Assembly (NCBI GenBank): GCA_031547045.1
Contig: JAVBSN010000014.1
Coordinates: forward strand, 1-9,073
Origin: JAVBSN01 sp031547045
GTDB taxonomy: Bacteria > Bacillota > Clostridia > Lachnospirales > Lachnospiraceae
Length of the DNA stretch: 9,073 nt
Direction: 5' to 3'
A program made the translations under genes and the position numbers. Position 1 is the first letter of the stretch; every line of letters starts with the position of its first letter. Shown piece after piece: positions 1 to 5,061 of this stretch. The notes beneath the pieces are model-generated. The model was given only the letters and a program-made list of their open reading frames with translations. It was not told where the DNA came from and ran no database searches.

Positions 1-529
1 AATAGAGCAGCTTAAAACATGGGCTAATAGAGCTGGTGTAGAAATTATAGCTCAACAAGAAGGTAGCGATCCTTCAGCTGTTGTATATGATGCCGTACAA
101 GCTGCAAAATCAAGAAATGTAGATATATTATTATGTGATACTGCAGGAAGACTTCACAACAAGAAAAACTTAATGGATGAGTTAAGTAAGATGCATCGAA
201 TTATTCAAAAGGAATATCCTGAAGCTCATCAAGAAACGTTAATTGTATTAGATGGCACAACAGGACAAAATGCATTAGAACAAGCAAGACAGTTTAGCCA
301 AGTTGCAGATATTGATGGTATTATATTAACAAAATTAGATGGAACTGCAAAGGGTGGTATTGCTATTGCAATTAATTCTGAACTTAATGTACCTGTAAAA
401 TATATAGGTATTGGTGAGAAAATAGAAGACTTGCAAAAGTTTGATGCTCAGGGATATGTAGATGCATTATTTGCAGGATTTGAAGTTAAAAGTGACGTGG
501 AAATGTTACTAGATGAAGGAGACGAATAA
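1..529 (+). CDS. ftsY: Signal recognition particle receptor FtsY, C-terminal part (5' end outside window)
   Basis: FtsY is the SRP-receptor GTPase that docks ribosome-nascent chain-SRP complexes at the cytoplasmic membrane for co-translational insertion. The window holds the last 175 residues, with complete codons from base 2. This is the C-terminal half of the NG GTPase domain. The DTAGR G3 motif is at visible residues 46-50, preceded by the family's hydrophobic strand (VDILLC). An LDGTTGQNA segment follows at about 83-91, and TKLDGTAKGG, the G4 motif plus its conserved extension, is at 110-119. The GIGEKIEDLQ block near the end fits the G5 region and C-terminal helix. FtsY is preferred over its paralogue Ffh because the protein stops soon after this block, with no methionine-rich M domain. 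The TAA stop falls between the ribosome site and the start of ilvA, so the two genes are probably co-transcribed. The P-loop and N domain lie outside the window. Confidence 0.96.
   Translation, partial: IEQLKTWANRAGVEIIAQQEGSDPSAVVYDAVQAAKSRNVDILLCDTAGRLHNKKNLMDELSKMHRIIQKEYPEAHQETLIVLDGTTGQNALEQARQFSQVADIDGIILTKLDGTAKGGIAIAINSELNVPVKYIGIGEKIEDLQKFDAQGYVDALFAGFEVKSDVEMLLDEGDE
516..521 (+). promoter_or_regulatory. Ribosome binding site that fixes the ilvA start
   Basis: AAGGAG lies within the last codons of ftsY, 9 nt before the ATG at 531. An in-frame ATG at 513 sits immediately upstream of this site and has no ribosome site of its own, so 531 is the preferred start. Confidence 0.8.
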
Positions 530-530
530 G

Positions 531-1748
531 ATGTTATCATTAGAAAAATTTGAAGAAGCTTATAATACTGTACAAAAAGTGGTATTACCTACTAAATTGG
601 TTGAAAGTGATTATTTTAGTGAGCAATGTGGTAATAGGGTATTTCTAAAACCAGAGAATATGCAATTAACTGGTGCTTATAAAATTAGAGGTGCTTATTA
701 TAAAATAAGTACACTAACAGAAGAAGAGAGGGCAAAGGGTCTTATCACTGCATCAGCAGGAAACCATGCTCAAGGTGTAGCTTATGCTGCAAAAGCTTAT
801 GGCGCAAAAGCTATAATAGTTATGCCAACAACAACACCTTTAATTAAAGTTAATAGAACAAAGGCATATGGTGCTGAAGTTATTCTTTATGGAGATGTAT
901 ATGATGAGTCATGTAACTATGCTATAGAACTTGCTGAGGATAAAGGATATACATTTATACATCCATTTGATGACCTAGATGTTGCATGTGGACAAGGTTC
1001 AATAGCAATGGAGATTATTAAGGAATTACCTACAGTAGATTATATATTAGTTCCAGTTGGTGGTGGTGGATTGGCTACAGGAGTATCAACTCTTGCAAAA
1101 ATGCTTAATCCAAACATTAAAGTAATAGGTGTAGAGCCAGCAGGCGCTAATTGTCTTCAAGTTTCATTTAAAAATGATAGCGTTACTACTTTACCTGGAG
1201 TAGACACAATTGCAGACGGTACAGCAGTTAAGACTCCTGGTAGTAAGATATTCCCATACTTAAAAGAAAATCTAGATGATATAATAACAGTTGAAGATAG
1301 TGAATTAATAGTAACATTCTTAGATATGTTAGAGAATCACAAAATGTTAGTAGAAAATTCAGGCTTGCTTACAGTAGCAGCACTAAAACACTTAAATGTT
1401 AAAGATCAAAAAGTTGTTAGTATACTAAGTGGTGGTAACATGGATGTTATTACATTTGCATCAGTAGTACAACATGGTCTTATTGCTAGAAGTAGAATAT
1501 TTACAGTATCTGTTTTATTACCAGATAAGCCAGGTGAGTTAATGAATGTTTCAAAGACAATTGCAGAATTGCAAGGTAATATAATAAAACTTGAGCATAA
1601 TCAGTTTGTAAATATTAATCGTAATGCAGCAGTTGAATTAGTAATAACTATGGAAGCCTTTGGTCCAGAACATAAAGAAAGAATACTTGCTGTTCTTGCA
1701 GAAGAAGGATATAGACCAATCGAAAAGAAATCAAAGAGTATATATTAA
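531..1748 (+). CDS. ilvA: Threonine ammonia-lyase (threonine dehydratase) with one C-terminal ACT domain
   Basis: This is a PLP enzyme converting L-threonine to 2-oxobutanoate and ammonia, the first step toward isoleucine, or catabolic threonine use. From the ATG at 531 it is 405 aa. The PLP-binding lysine is K51 in the GAYKIRGA block, preceded by the ENMQLTG segment typical of fold-type II threonine dehydratases. The glycine-rich PLP phosphate loop GGGGLATG is at 177-184, and SGGN at 300-303 closes the catalytic domain. Residues of about 325-400 (FTVSVLLPDKPGEL onward) form a single ACT domain. The roughly 400-aa single-ACT form differs from the longer E. coli IlvA, which has two ACT-like modules, and from TdcB, which has none. 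Whether it is isoleucine-inhibited cannot be read from sequence. The start overlaps no ftsY codon but lies 1 nt after its stop, implying coupling. Confidence 0.94.
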   Translation: MLSLEKFEEAYNTVQKVVLPTKLVESDYFSEQCGNRVFLKPENMQLTGAYKIRGAYYKISTLTEEERAKGLITASAGNHAQGVAYAAKAYGAKAIIVMPTTTPLIKVNRTKAYGAEVILYGDVYDESCNYAIELAEDKGYTFIHPFDDLDVACGQGSIAMEIIKELPTVDYILVPVGGGGLATGVSTLAKMLNPNIKVIGVEPAGANCLQVSFKNDSVTTLPGVDTIADGTAVKTPGSKIFPYLKENLDDIITVEDSELIVTFLDMLENHKMLVENSGLLTVAALKHLNVKDQKVVSILSGGNMDVITFASVVQHGLIARSRIFTVSVLLPDKPGELMNVSKTIAELQGNIIKLEHNQFVNINRNAAVELVITMEAFGPEHKERILAVLAEEGYRPIEKKSKSIY

Positions 1749-1750
1749 TT

Positions 1751-3190
1751 ATGATAAATATTATTATTGTTGATAAAAATAATAACAATAGAATAATAAA
1801 AGCAGCTATAGGCATCACATTATATCAGGCCTTCTTAGAGAACGGCATTATTTTTAATGCTAATTGTGGGGGTAAGGGTATATGTGGTGCATGTCAGGTG
1901 TATGTTGATAAGGAATTTATTTTAGCTTGTAAATATGTTTTGGAAAAAGACATAGAAGTTAAGATAAATTTTTTGTTGCCTTTAGAGAATAATATTATTG
2001 AAGTTATAGGTTATTCTGACACTGAAATAAGTGATAGTATGCATGATATGGATATGCAAGATGGAGTTTCTTCGTATGGAATTGCAATAGATGTTGGAAC
2101 AACTACAATAGGAATGAAACTAATTGATATAGTATCAAAGAAGGAAATAGGTAGTATAAGTATGCTGAATTCTCAAAGAGGATATGGTGCAGATGTAATT
2201 AGTAGAATTGCCTATGCTATAGATGAACAGCATCTTAATATTTTAAGAAAAGCTATATGGAATGATATATTATGTGGAATTAGCAAGATAGTAGATATTA
2301 ATTATAATATACAACAAATAGTGATTAGCGGTAATCCAACTATGACTAGTATCATAAGAGGATTAGATATTATAAGTATTGGAGAATATCCATTTAAACC
2401 TCTTGATATAGAAGAAACAAGAGATGTTTTTTCAAATATTGCATATGGATATGATGAAAATAAAGTATATACGGATATTGTTAATAGATTATCTAATGTG
2501 AATATTATTATATTAGAATGTGCTAGTGGCTATATTGGAAGTGATGTTCTAGTAGGAGCAACATATCTCAGGTTATGTAGTAATGAAAAATATAATATGT
2601 TAATTGATTTAGGAACTAATGGTGAGATTATAGTTGGTAACAAGACTAGAGCATTAAGTGGATCCACTGCATGTGGACCTGCATTTGAACAAGCCTTAAA
2701 AGGTCAAGATTCTTATGGTACAAATATAATAGATATGATTTCAAAATGTTTAGATAGAAGATTAATAAATAATGAAGGCAAAATAATTGATAGATTTATA
2801 GAAAAAGGAATACCTTGTGATGGAGGAATAATATTAACCCAAGATATTATTAGAGATATTCAGTTAGCTAAAGCGGCTATATGTACAGGAATAGAAATAT
2901 TAATCCAGAGATTGGATGTATCAATAGATGATATTGATAAAGTATATATAGCTGGAGGTTTTGGTGCTTATTTAAATATTAATAATGCTGTTAATATTGG
3001 AATGATACCTAAAACACTGGAAAATAAATGCAAAACTGTAGGTAATACGGCACTTGAGGGAACTATTAACTATATAATAAACAGTAGTGTAAAAGAAGAT
3101 ATTATTAAACTAAAAGATATTATATGTGATATTGACTTATCAAATGATAATAATTTTAGCAAAATGTATATAAGCCAAATAAACTTTTAA
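1751..3190 (+). CDS. RACo-like protein: N-terminal [2Fe-2S] ferredoxin domain plus ASKHA (DUF4445) ATPase domain
   Basis: This 479-aa protein combines a plant-type ferredoxin domain (about 1-75) with an actin-like ATPase domain (about 108-479). Cysteines C39, C45, C48 and C60 (C-x5-C-x2-C-x11-C) are the [2Fe-2S] ligands, within NCGGKGICGAC. ASKHA signatures are AIDVGTTTIGM at 112-122 (phosphate 1), SQRGYGADVISRI at 141-153, GNPTMTSIIRGLD at 194-206, LIDLGTNGEI at 284-293, STACGPAFE at 305-313 and AGGFGAYLNI at 401-410. Characterised relatives (RACo, reductive activators of corrinoid proteins) use ATP to drive electrons onto Co(II) corrinoids. They are usually 600 aa or more, so this is a short form with little linker between the domains. 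It starts 2 nt after the ilvA stop with only a weak purine-rich ribosome site, so translation is probably coupled. No corrinoid protein or methyltransferase gene is in the window, so the partner is unknown. Confidence 0.85.
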   Translation: MINIIIVDKNNNNRIIKAAIGITLYQAFLENGIIFNANCGGKGICGACQVYVDKEFILACKYVLEKDIEVKINFLLPLENNIIEVIGYSDTEISDSMHDMDMQDGVSSYGIAIDVGTTTIGMKLIDIVSKKEIGSISMLNSQRGYGADVISRIAYAIDEQHLNILRKAIWNDILCGISKIVDINYNIQQIVISGNPTMTSIIRGLDIISIGEYPFKPLDIEETRDVFSNIAYGYDENKVYTDIVNRLSNVNIIILECASGYIGSDVLVGATYLRLCSNEKYNMLIDLGTNGEIIVGNKTRALSGSTACGPAFEQALKGQDSYGTNIIDMISKCLDRRLINNEGKIIDRFIEKGIPCDGGIILTQDIIRDIQLAKAAICTGIEILIQRLDVSIDDIDKVYIAGGFGAYLNINNAVNIGMIPKTLENKCKTVGNTALEGTINYIINSSVKEDIIKLKDIICDIDLSNDNNFSKMYISQINF

Positions 3191-3224
3191 AATTACTATG
3201 TGAAAAACTAACAAAACATACTAT

Positions 3225-3243
3225 GTATTTTTAACAAAAATAC
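3225..3243. repeat. Short AT-rich hairpin after the ASKHA gene
   Basis: GTATTTTT, a 3-nt loop (AAC), then AAAAATAC form a perfect 8-bp inverted repeat. Flanking ACTAT (3220-3224) and ATAGT (3253-3257) could extend it with an asymmetric bulge. No T-tract follows on the plus strand and the stem is almost all A/T, so a terminator role is doubtful. It is the only structure seen between the ASKHA gene and the next promoter region. Confidence 0.3.
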
Positions 3244-3253
3244 AGTTTATGTA

Positions 3254-3336
3254 TAGTCAAATAGGTAATATTATGTTAAAATGTGTATAAATCAAATAAT
3301 TAAATATGTTTAAAATGTATAAATTGTATATATAAT
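3254..3336 (+). promoter_or_regulatory. Promoter region for the 76-aa protein gene (two candidates)
   Basis: Candidate one is TAGTCA (3254-3259), a 17-nt spacer and TAAAAT (3277-3282), with TG at 3274-3275 making an extended -10. Candidate two is a perfect TATAAT at 3331-3336, but its -35 is poor (TTTAAA at 3309-3314). Either gives a leader ending in the strong ribosome site at 3351-3357. The rest of the intergenic stretch is plain AT-rich sequence. Confidence 0.5.
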
Positions 3337-3365
3337 ATCTTGTTTTTGCAAAGGAGGTTTTACCT

Positions 3366-3596
3366 ATGGCTCTATTCGGAAAGAAAGAAGAAAAGAACTA
3401 TTTAGTAATTGATGCATACACCAGCGAGGTAGTAGCATCATGTACAACAAAAGAAACCAAGCAGATTTCTCAAGTACAGGTAAAAGCCAAATTTGTAGAA
3501 GTAACAGAGTACGAAGCATACAAATTTAATGAGCATAATGTTGTACCTGATGATATTAAATCAAGAAAAGCTTATACTTTCAAAGAATTAAAATAA
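3366..3596 (+). CDS. Small hypothetical protein, 76 aa, probably well expressed
   Basis: I do not recognise this protein. It begins MALFGKKEEKNYLVID and is soluble-looking, with no signal peptide, membrane segment or cysteine-pair metal motif; there is one cysteine, at residue 26. Lysine and glutamate are abundant, and the alternating hydrophobic pattern around residues 12-25 and 36-48 suggests a small beta-rich or alpha/beta fold. The gene is real by several signs. AAGGAGG (3351-3357) sits 8 nt before the ATG, promoter-like sequence lies upstream, and a clean intrinsic terminator follows 20 nt after the stop. Codon choice includes more C-ending codons (TTC, AAC, TAC, ACC, GCC, AGC) than the flanking genes, which often marks high expression. 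It stands alone as a monocistronic unit, so neighbours give no functional clue. Confidence 0.8.
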   Translation: MALFGKKEEKNYLVIDAYTSEVVASCTTKETKQISQVQVKAKFVEVTEYEAYKFNEHNVVPDDIKSRKAYTFKELK

Positions 3597-3616
3597 AATA
3601 CTTTTTTCTCTCACGG

Positions 3617-3660
3617 TTATCACCCATCTTCATATTTATGGAATGGGTGATAATTTTGAT
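3617..3660 (+). terminator. Intrinsic terminator of the 76-aa protein gene
   Basis: TTATCACCCAT (3617-3627) pairs perfectly with ATGGGTGATAA (3643-3653). An inner helix TTCAT/ATGGA (3629-3633 with 3638-3642, one bulged C) extends it to a 4-nt loop. TTTTGATTT follows. This is a strong Rho-independent terminator on the plus strand. Confidence 0.85.
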
Positions 3661-3678
3661 TTGAAGGTGAAAACTGTA

Positions 3679-3706
3679 TTTACAAAAATATATAATATGA
3701 TATAAT
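3679..3706 (+). promoter_or_regulatory. Promoter of the antisense (antitoxin) RNA
   Basis: TTTACA (3679-3684), a 16-nt spacer and a consensus TATAAT (3701-3706) with TG at 3698-3699 form an extended -10 promoter. No ORF or ribosome site follows; transcription from about 3713 runs straight into the strong terminator ending at 3804. Therefore this drives a small RNA. Confidence 0.7.
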
Positions 3707-3751
3707 AAAAATAGAAATAGGAGTAACCGCCCACAAAGTGGTTAGCCTCCT
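3703..3751 (-). terminator. Probable terminator of the toxin mRNA
   Basis: Read on the minus strand, AGGAG-gc-TAACC pairs with GGTTACTCCT (ten pairs, 2-nt bulge). It is followed by a U-rich run containing TTTCTATTTTT. This is the complement of the antitoxin RNA 5' hairpin, so one DNA element would serve both RNAs. The tract is interrupted, so efficiency is uncertain. Confidence 0.5.
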
Positions 3752-3804
3752 TGGTTGTATATAAGCCTACCTAGACTGCTAAGAACAAGGTAGGCTTATT
3801 TTTT
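3713..3804 (+). ncRNA. Predicted type I antitoxin RNA, about 92 nt, antisense to the toxin mRNA 3' part
   Basis: The boundaries come from the promoter at 3679-3706 and the terminator at 3761-3804. The RNA would have two hairpins. In the 5' one, AGGAGTAACC (3719-3728) pairs with GGTTA (3740-3744) and CTCCT (3747-3751), leaving a 2-nt bulge. The 3' terminator helix follows a single-stranded linker at about 3752-3760. It is fully complementary to the last codons, stop and 3' UTR of the minus-strand toxin gene, the convergent layout known for TxpA/RatA and BsrG/SR4. It also contains CCTCCTT, which could pair with the toxin Shine-Dalgarno GGGGAGG (five Watson-Crick and two G-U pairs). The RNA itself and its antitoxin role are predicted, not shown; no named Rfam family is claimed. 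Confidence 0.65.
3761..3804 (+). terminator. Terminator of the antitoxin RNA
   Basis: ATAAGCCTACCT (3761-3772) pairs perfectly with AGGTAGGCTTAT (3788-3799), a 12-bp stem, followed by a run of six T (3799-3804). On the minus strand the same stem is not followed by T, so it acts in the plus direction only. The left arm contains the toxin stop codon and the right arm encodes part of the toxin tail. Confidence 0.9.
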
Positions 3805-3893
3805 CGCTTGTTATTCCTATCTATATAGGCAAGCAGTGTTACGATTAACATTCCAAACCCTATCATTAAAGATATTGCTTCATATGTACTCAT
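3771..3893 (-). CDS. Holin-like small membrane toxin (Hol_Tox/TxpA-type), 40 aa
   Basis: This short peptide begins MSTYEAISLMIGFGM, the N-terminal pattern shared by putative holin-like toxins and by TxpA/BsrG-type toxins of Bacillota. Residues of about 5-24 form one hydrophobic membrane helix. A charged stretch DRNNKRKNK (25-33) follows, then a short hydrophobic tail ending FLAV. Family members act at or in the cytoplasmic membrane when overproduced. The start is the ATG at 3893, because GGGAGGTGG (core GGAGG at 3906-3902) ends 8 nt upstream and the family start matches. The frame stays open upstream to 4094, but that extension crosses the predicted promoter and leader. The last ten codons and the stop overlap the plus-strand antitoxin RNA and its terminator, so the unusual tail may partly reflect that overlap. 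A conserved non-toxin membrane peptide remains possible. Confidence 0.82.
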   Translation of the reverse strand: MSTYEAISLMIGFGMLIVTLLAYIDRNNKRKNKPTLFLAV

Positions 3894-3972
3894 AAACACC
3901 ACCTCCCCTCTTAAGTGAAATCTTGCATCACGCAAGTATGGGAGGCTACCACCTTGTACACGATTACTCCAT
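3894..3972 (-). promoter_or_regulatory. Toxin mRNA leader with Shine-Dalgarno-sequestering fold
   Basis: The leader is about 79 nt from the predicted start near 3972. On the minus strand its CCTCCC (3945-3940) is complementary to GGGAGG of the ribosome site (3907-3902). Between them a small hairpin CTTGC-GTGAT-GCAAG (3936-3922) brings the two arms together. Closed, this would hide the ribosome site, a common safeguard in type I toxin mRNAs. The CCTCCC lies in the inverted repeat arm that can instead pair with the mRNA 3' end. Confidence 0.6.
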
Positions 3973-3978
3973 CTATGT

Positions 3979-4007
3979 ATAATAACATATATAAATACAA
4001 TAATCAA
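3979..4007 (-). promoter_or_regulatory. Promoter of the toxin mRNA
   Basis: On the minus strand: TTGATT (4007-4002), a 17-nt spacer and TATTAT (3984-3979), with TG at 3987-3986 giving an extended -10. It predicts transcription from about 3972, just upstream of the leader fold. Confidence 0.6.
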
Positions 4008-4020
4008 TAAAATGTAAAAA

Positions 4021-4051
4021 AATATATAGCAAAATATATAAGCTATATATT
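4021..4051. repeat. Perfect 10-bp AT-rich palindrome upstream of the toxin promoter
   Basis: AATATATAGC (4021-4030) and GCTATATATT (4042-4051) are exact inverted repeats around an 11-nt A/T loop. Read on the minus strand the hairpin is followed by a T run (complement of 4016-4020), so it could be a weak terminator for minus-strand read-through. Otherwise it could be an operator or UP-like element ending 14 nt upstream of the toxin -35. The rest of 4052-4107 shows nothing I can name. Confidence 0.4.
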
Positions 4052-4107
4052 CAAATTGTCTTGTAAAATATAACAAAAATATGGTAATATACAATTAATT
4101 AGATAGT

Positions 4108-4137
4108 ATTACAAGGATAGGATTATATAAATATAAT
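4108..4137 (+). promoter_or_regulatory. Promoter upstream of the membrane-anchored protein gene
   Basis: ATTACA (4108-4113) matches four of six -35 bases and lies 18 nt from a perfect TATAAT (4132-4137). Transcription would start near 4144, just before the ribosome site AGGAGG at 4151-4156, leaving a very short leader. Confidence 0.5.
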
Positions 4138-4161
4138 TCTTTTTTTATTGAGGAGGACGCA

Positions 4162-5016
4162 ATGAAATATCCAAATGGAAGTCTAGGAAATGTTCAGGTC
4201 ACATCAGACAGGAAAAATATAGGTATGAGTAAGTTAGAAAAAATTGTTGTAAAAGTATTAATAGTGGTATTAATATTTATTATAATTATTCCAATAGTTA
4301 AAATAGCCTCAATGGTAATGGTTATTATAATAAGGGACATTAATTATGAAAAATATACGGATTCTGAATATGTAGAAAAAGATATTTTAGAATATTTAGA
4401 AGAACGATACAATGAAGAGTTTATAATAGAATCGTGCATAGTATCAGATCGTGAGGCTGGAACACATCCTTATTATGGGACTGTACAAGCATACGTCTAT
4501 CCAGTGGAGCATAATGACGAAAAGCATAAATTTCGAGTACAAGGTAATAAAAGTAAGTTTGGAATAGTAGATTATTATGATACGTATGTAGATATTAAGT
4601 TAATTGATGAATATGAAACCCTTGTAGATCCAATAATAGGAGAATGTTATGATGAATATAAGTTTTATGTGAGTTTTCCTACTACATGGCTTAATAAAAA
4701 CTTACCAATTGATACAAAGATAGAAGATTTTAATAAAATGGAGCAAAATATAGATTATTATAGCCGTCCTAGTTTAATAATATATTTACCACCCAGCGAA
4801 CCACGAAGCGAGATGTATAGTGTAATTAAAGAGTTAAGTGAAAATAATTATCTGGGAAGTGTATACTTTAGATGGTTTTATTATGACGATGACTATGATA
4901 GAAAAACAAGAAATGATTTAGGAGATGGTGATGGTTATGAAGGACATAATTATGAAAATTATTATAAGACAATTTATGAACGTGGAAAAATATCAAAAAC
5001 GGAAAGTCCTTTTTAG
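4162..5016 (+). CDS. Hypothetical membrane-anchored protein, 284 aa
   Basis: I do not recognise the family. AGGAGG (4151-4156) ends 5 nt before the ATG. Residues 1-28 are polar with several lysines. Residues of about 29-58 are an uninterrupted hydrophobic stretch, long enough for one membrane helix and not a lipoprotein signal, since no lipobox cysteine follows. With the positive charges N-terminal, the remaining roughly 225 residues are predicted outside the cell. That part starts with a charged amphipathic segment (about 69-88, EKDILEYLEERYNEEF) and is rich in Tyr, Asp and Glu. The C-terminal end contains YYDDDYDRKTRNDLGDGDGY (about 240-259), an acidic run that could bind cations, though no EF-hand pattern fits cleanly. 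There are two cysteines in the outer part (92 and 162). It may be co-transcribed with the hydrolase 45 nt downstream. An internal ATG at residue 22 has no good ribosome site. Confidence 0.75.
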   Translation: MKYPNGSLGNVQVTSDRKNIGMSKLEKIVVKVLIVVLIFIIIIPIVKIASMVMVIIIRDINYEKYTDSEYVEKDILEYLEERYNEEFIIESCIVSDREAGTHPYYGTVQAYVYPVEHNDEKHKFRVQGNKSKFGIVDYYDTYVDIKLIDEYETLVDPIIGECYDEYKFYVSFPTTWLNKNLPIDTKIEDFNKMEQNIDYYSRPSLIIYLPPSEPRSEMYSVIKELSENNYLGSVYFRWFYYDDDYDRKTRNDLGDGDGYEGHNYENYYKTIYERGKISKTESPF

Positions 5017-5061
5017 GTATATAATACAACAATAGAGTAAATATGTGGGTGGAGGATTTAC

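Larger units (their letters stand above)
3733..3957. repeat. Near-perfect 17/18-nt inverted repeat bracketing the toxin gene
   Basis: ACAAAGTGGTTAGCCTCC at 3733-3750 recurs on the opposite strand at 3957-3941 as ACAAGGTGGTAGCCTCC, with one substitution and one missing T. The arms lie in the 3' UTR and the 5' leader of the toxin transcript, so the mRNA ends can pair with each other. The spacing is 190 nt. Confidence 0.85.

Noticed and set aside
513..530. Upstream ilvA start at 513
   Set aside because: It lies before the AAGGAG site and inside ftsY; the ATG at 531 is spaced 9 nt from the site.
3220..3257. AT-rich hairpin as the terminator of the ftsY-ilvA-ASKHA operon
   Set aside because: The stem has almost no G-C pairs and no following T-run on the plus strand; listed only as a weak structural feature.
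3894..4094. Longer 107-residue minus-strand frame extending the toxin upstream
   Set aside because: The added part crosses the predicted promoter, leader fold and AT-rich palindrome, has no ribosome site at 4094, and the family begins at MSTYEA with a strong ribosome site before 3893.
3600..4160. Prophage remnant, attachment site or IS element around the holin-like gene
   Set aside because: No transposase, integrase or lysin fragments, no terminal repeats or target duplications were seen; the inverted repeats are explained by the RNA architecture.
5020..5025. TATAAT between the membrane protein and the hydrolase as a promoter
   Set aside because: No acceptable -35 at 16-18 nt and no TG extension; in AT-rich DNA a lone TATAAT is not enough.
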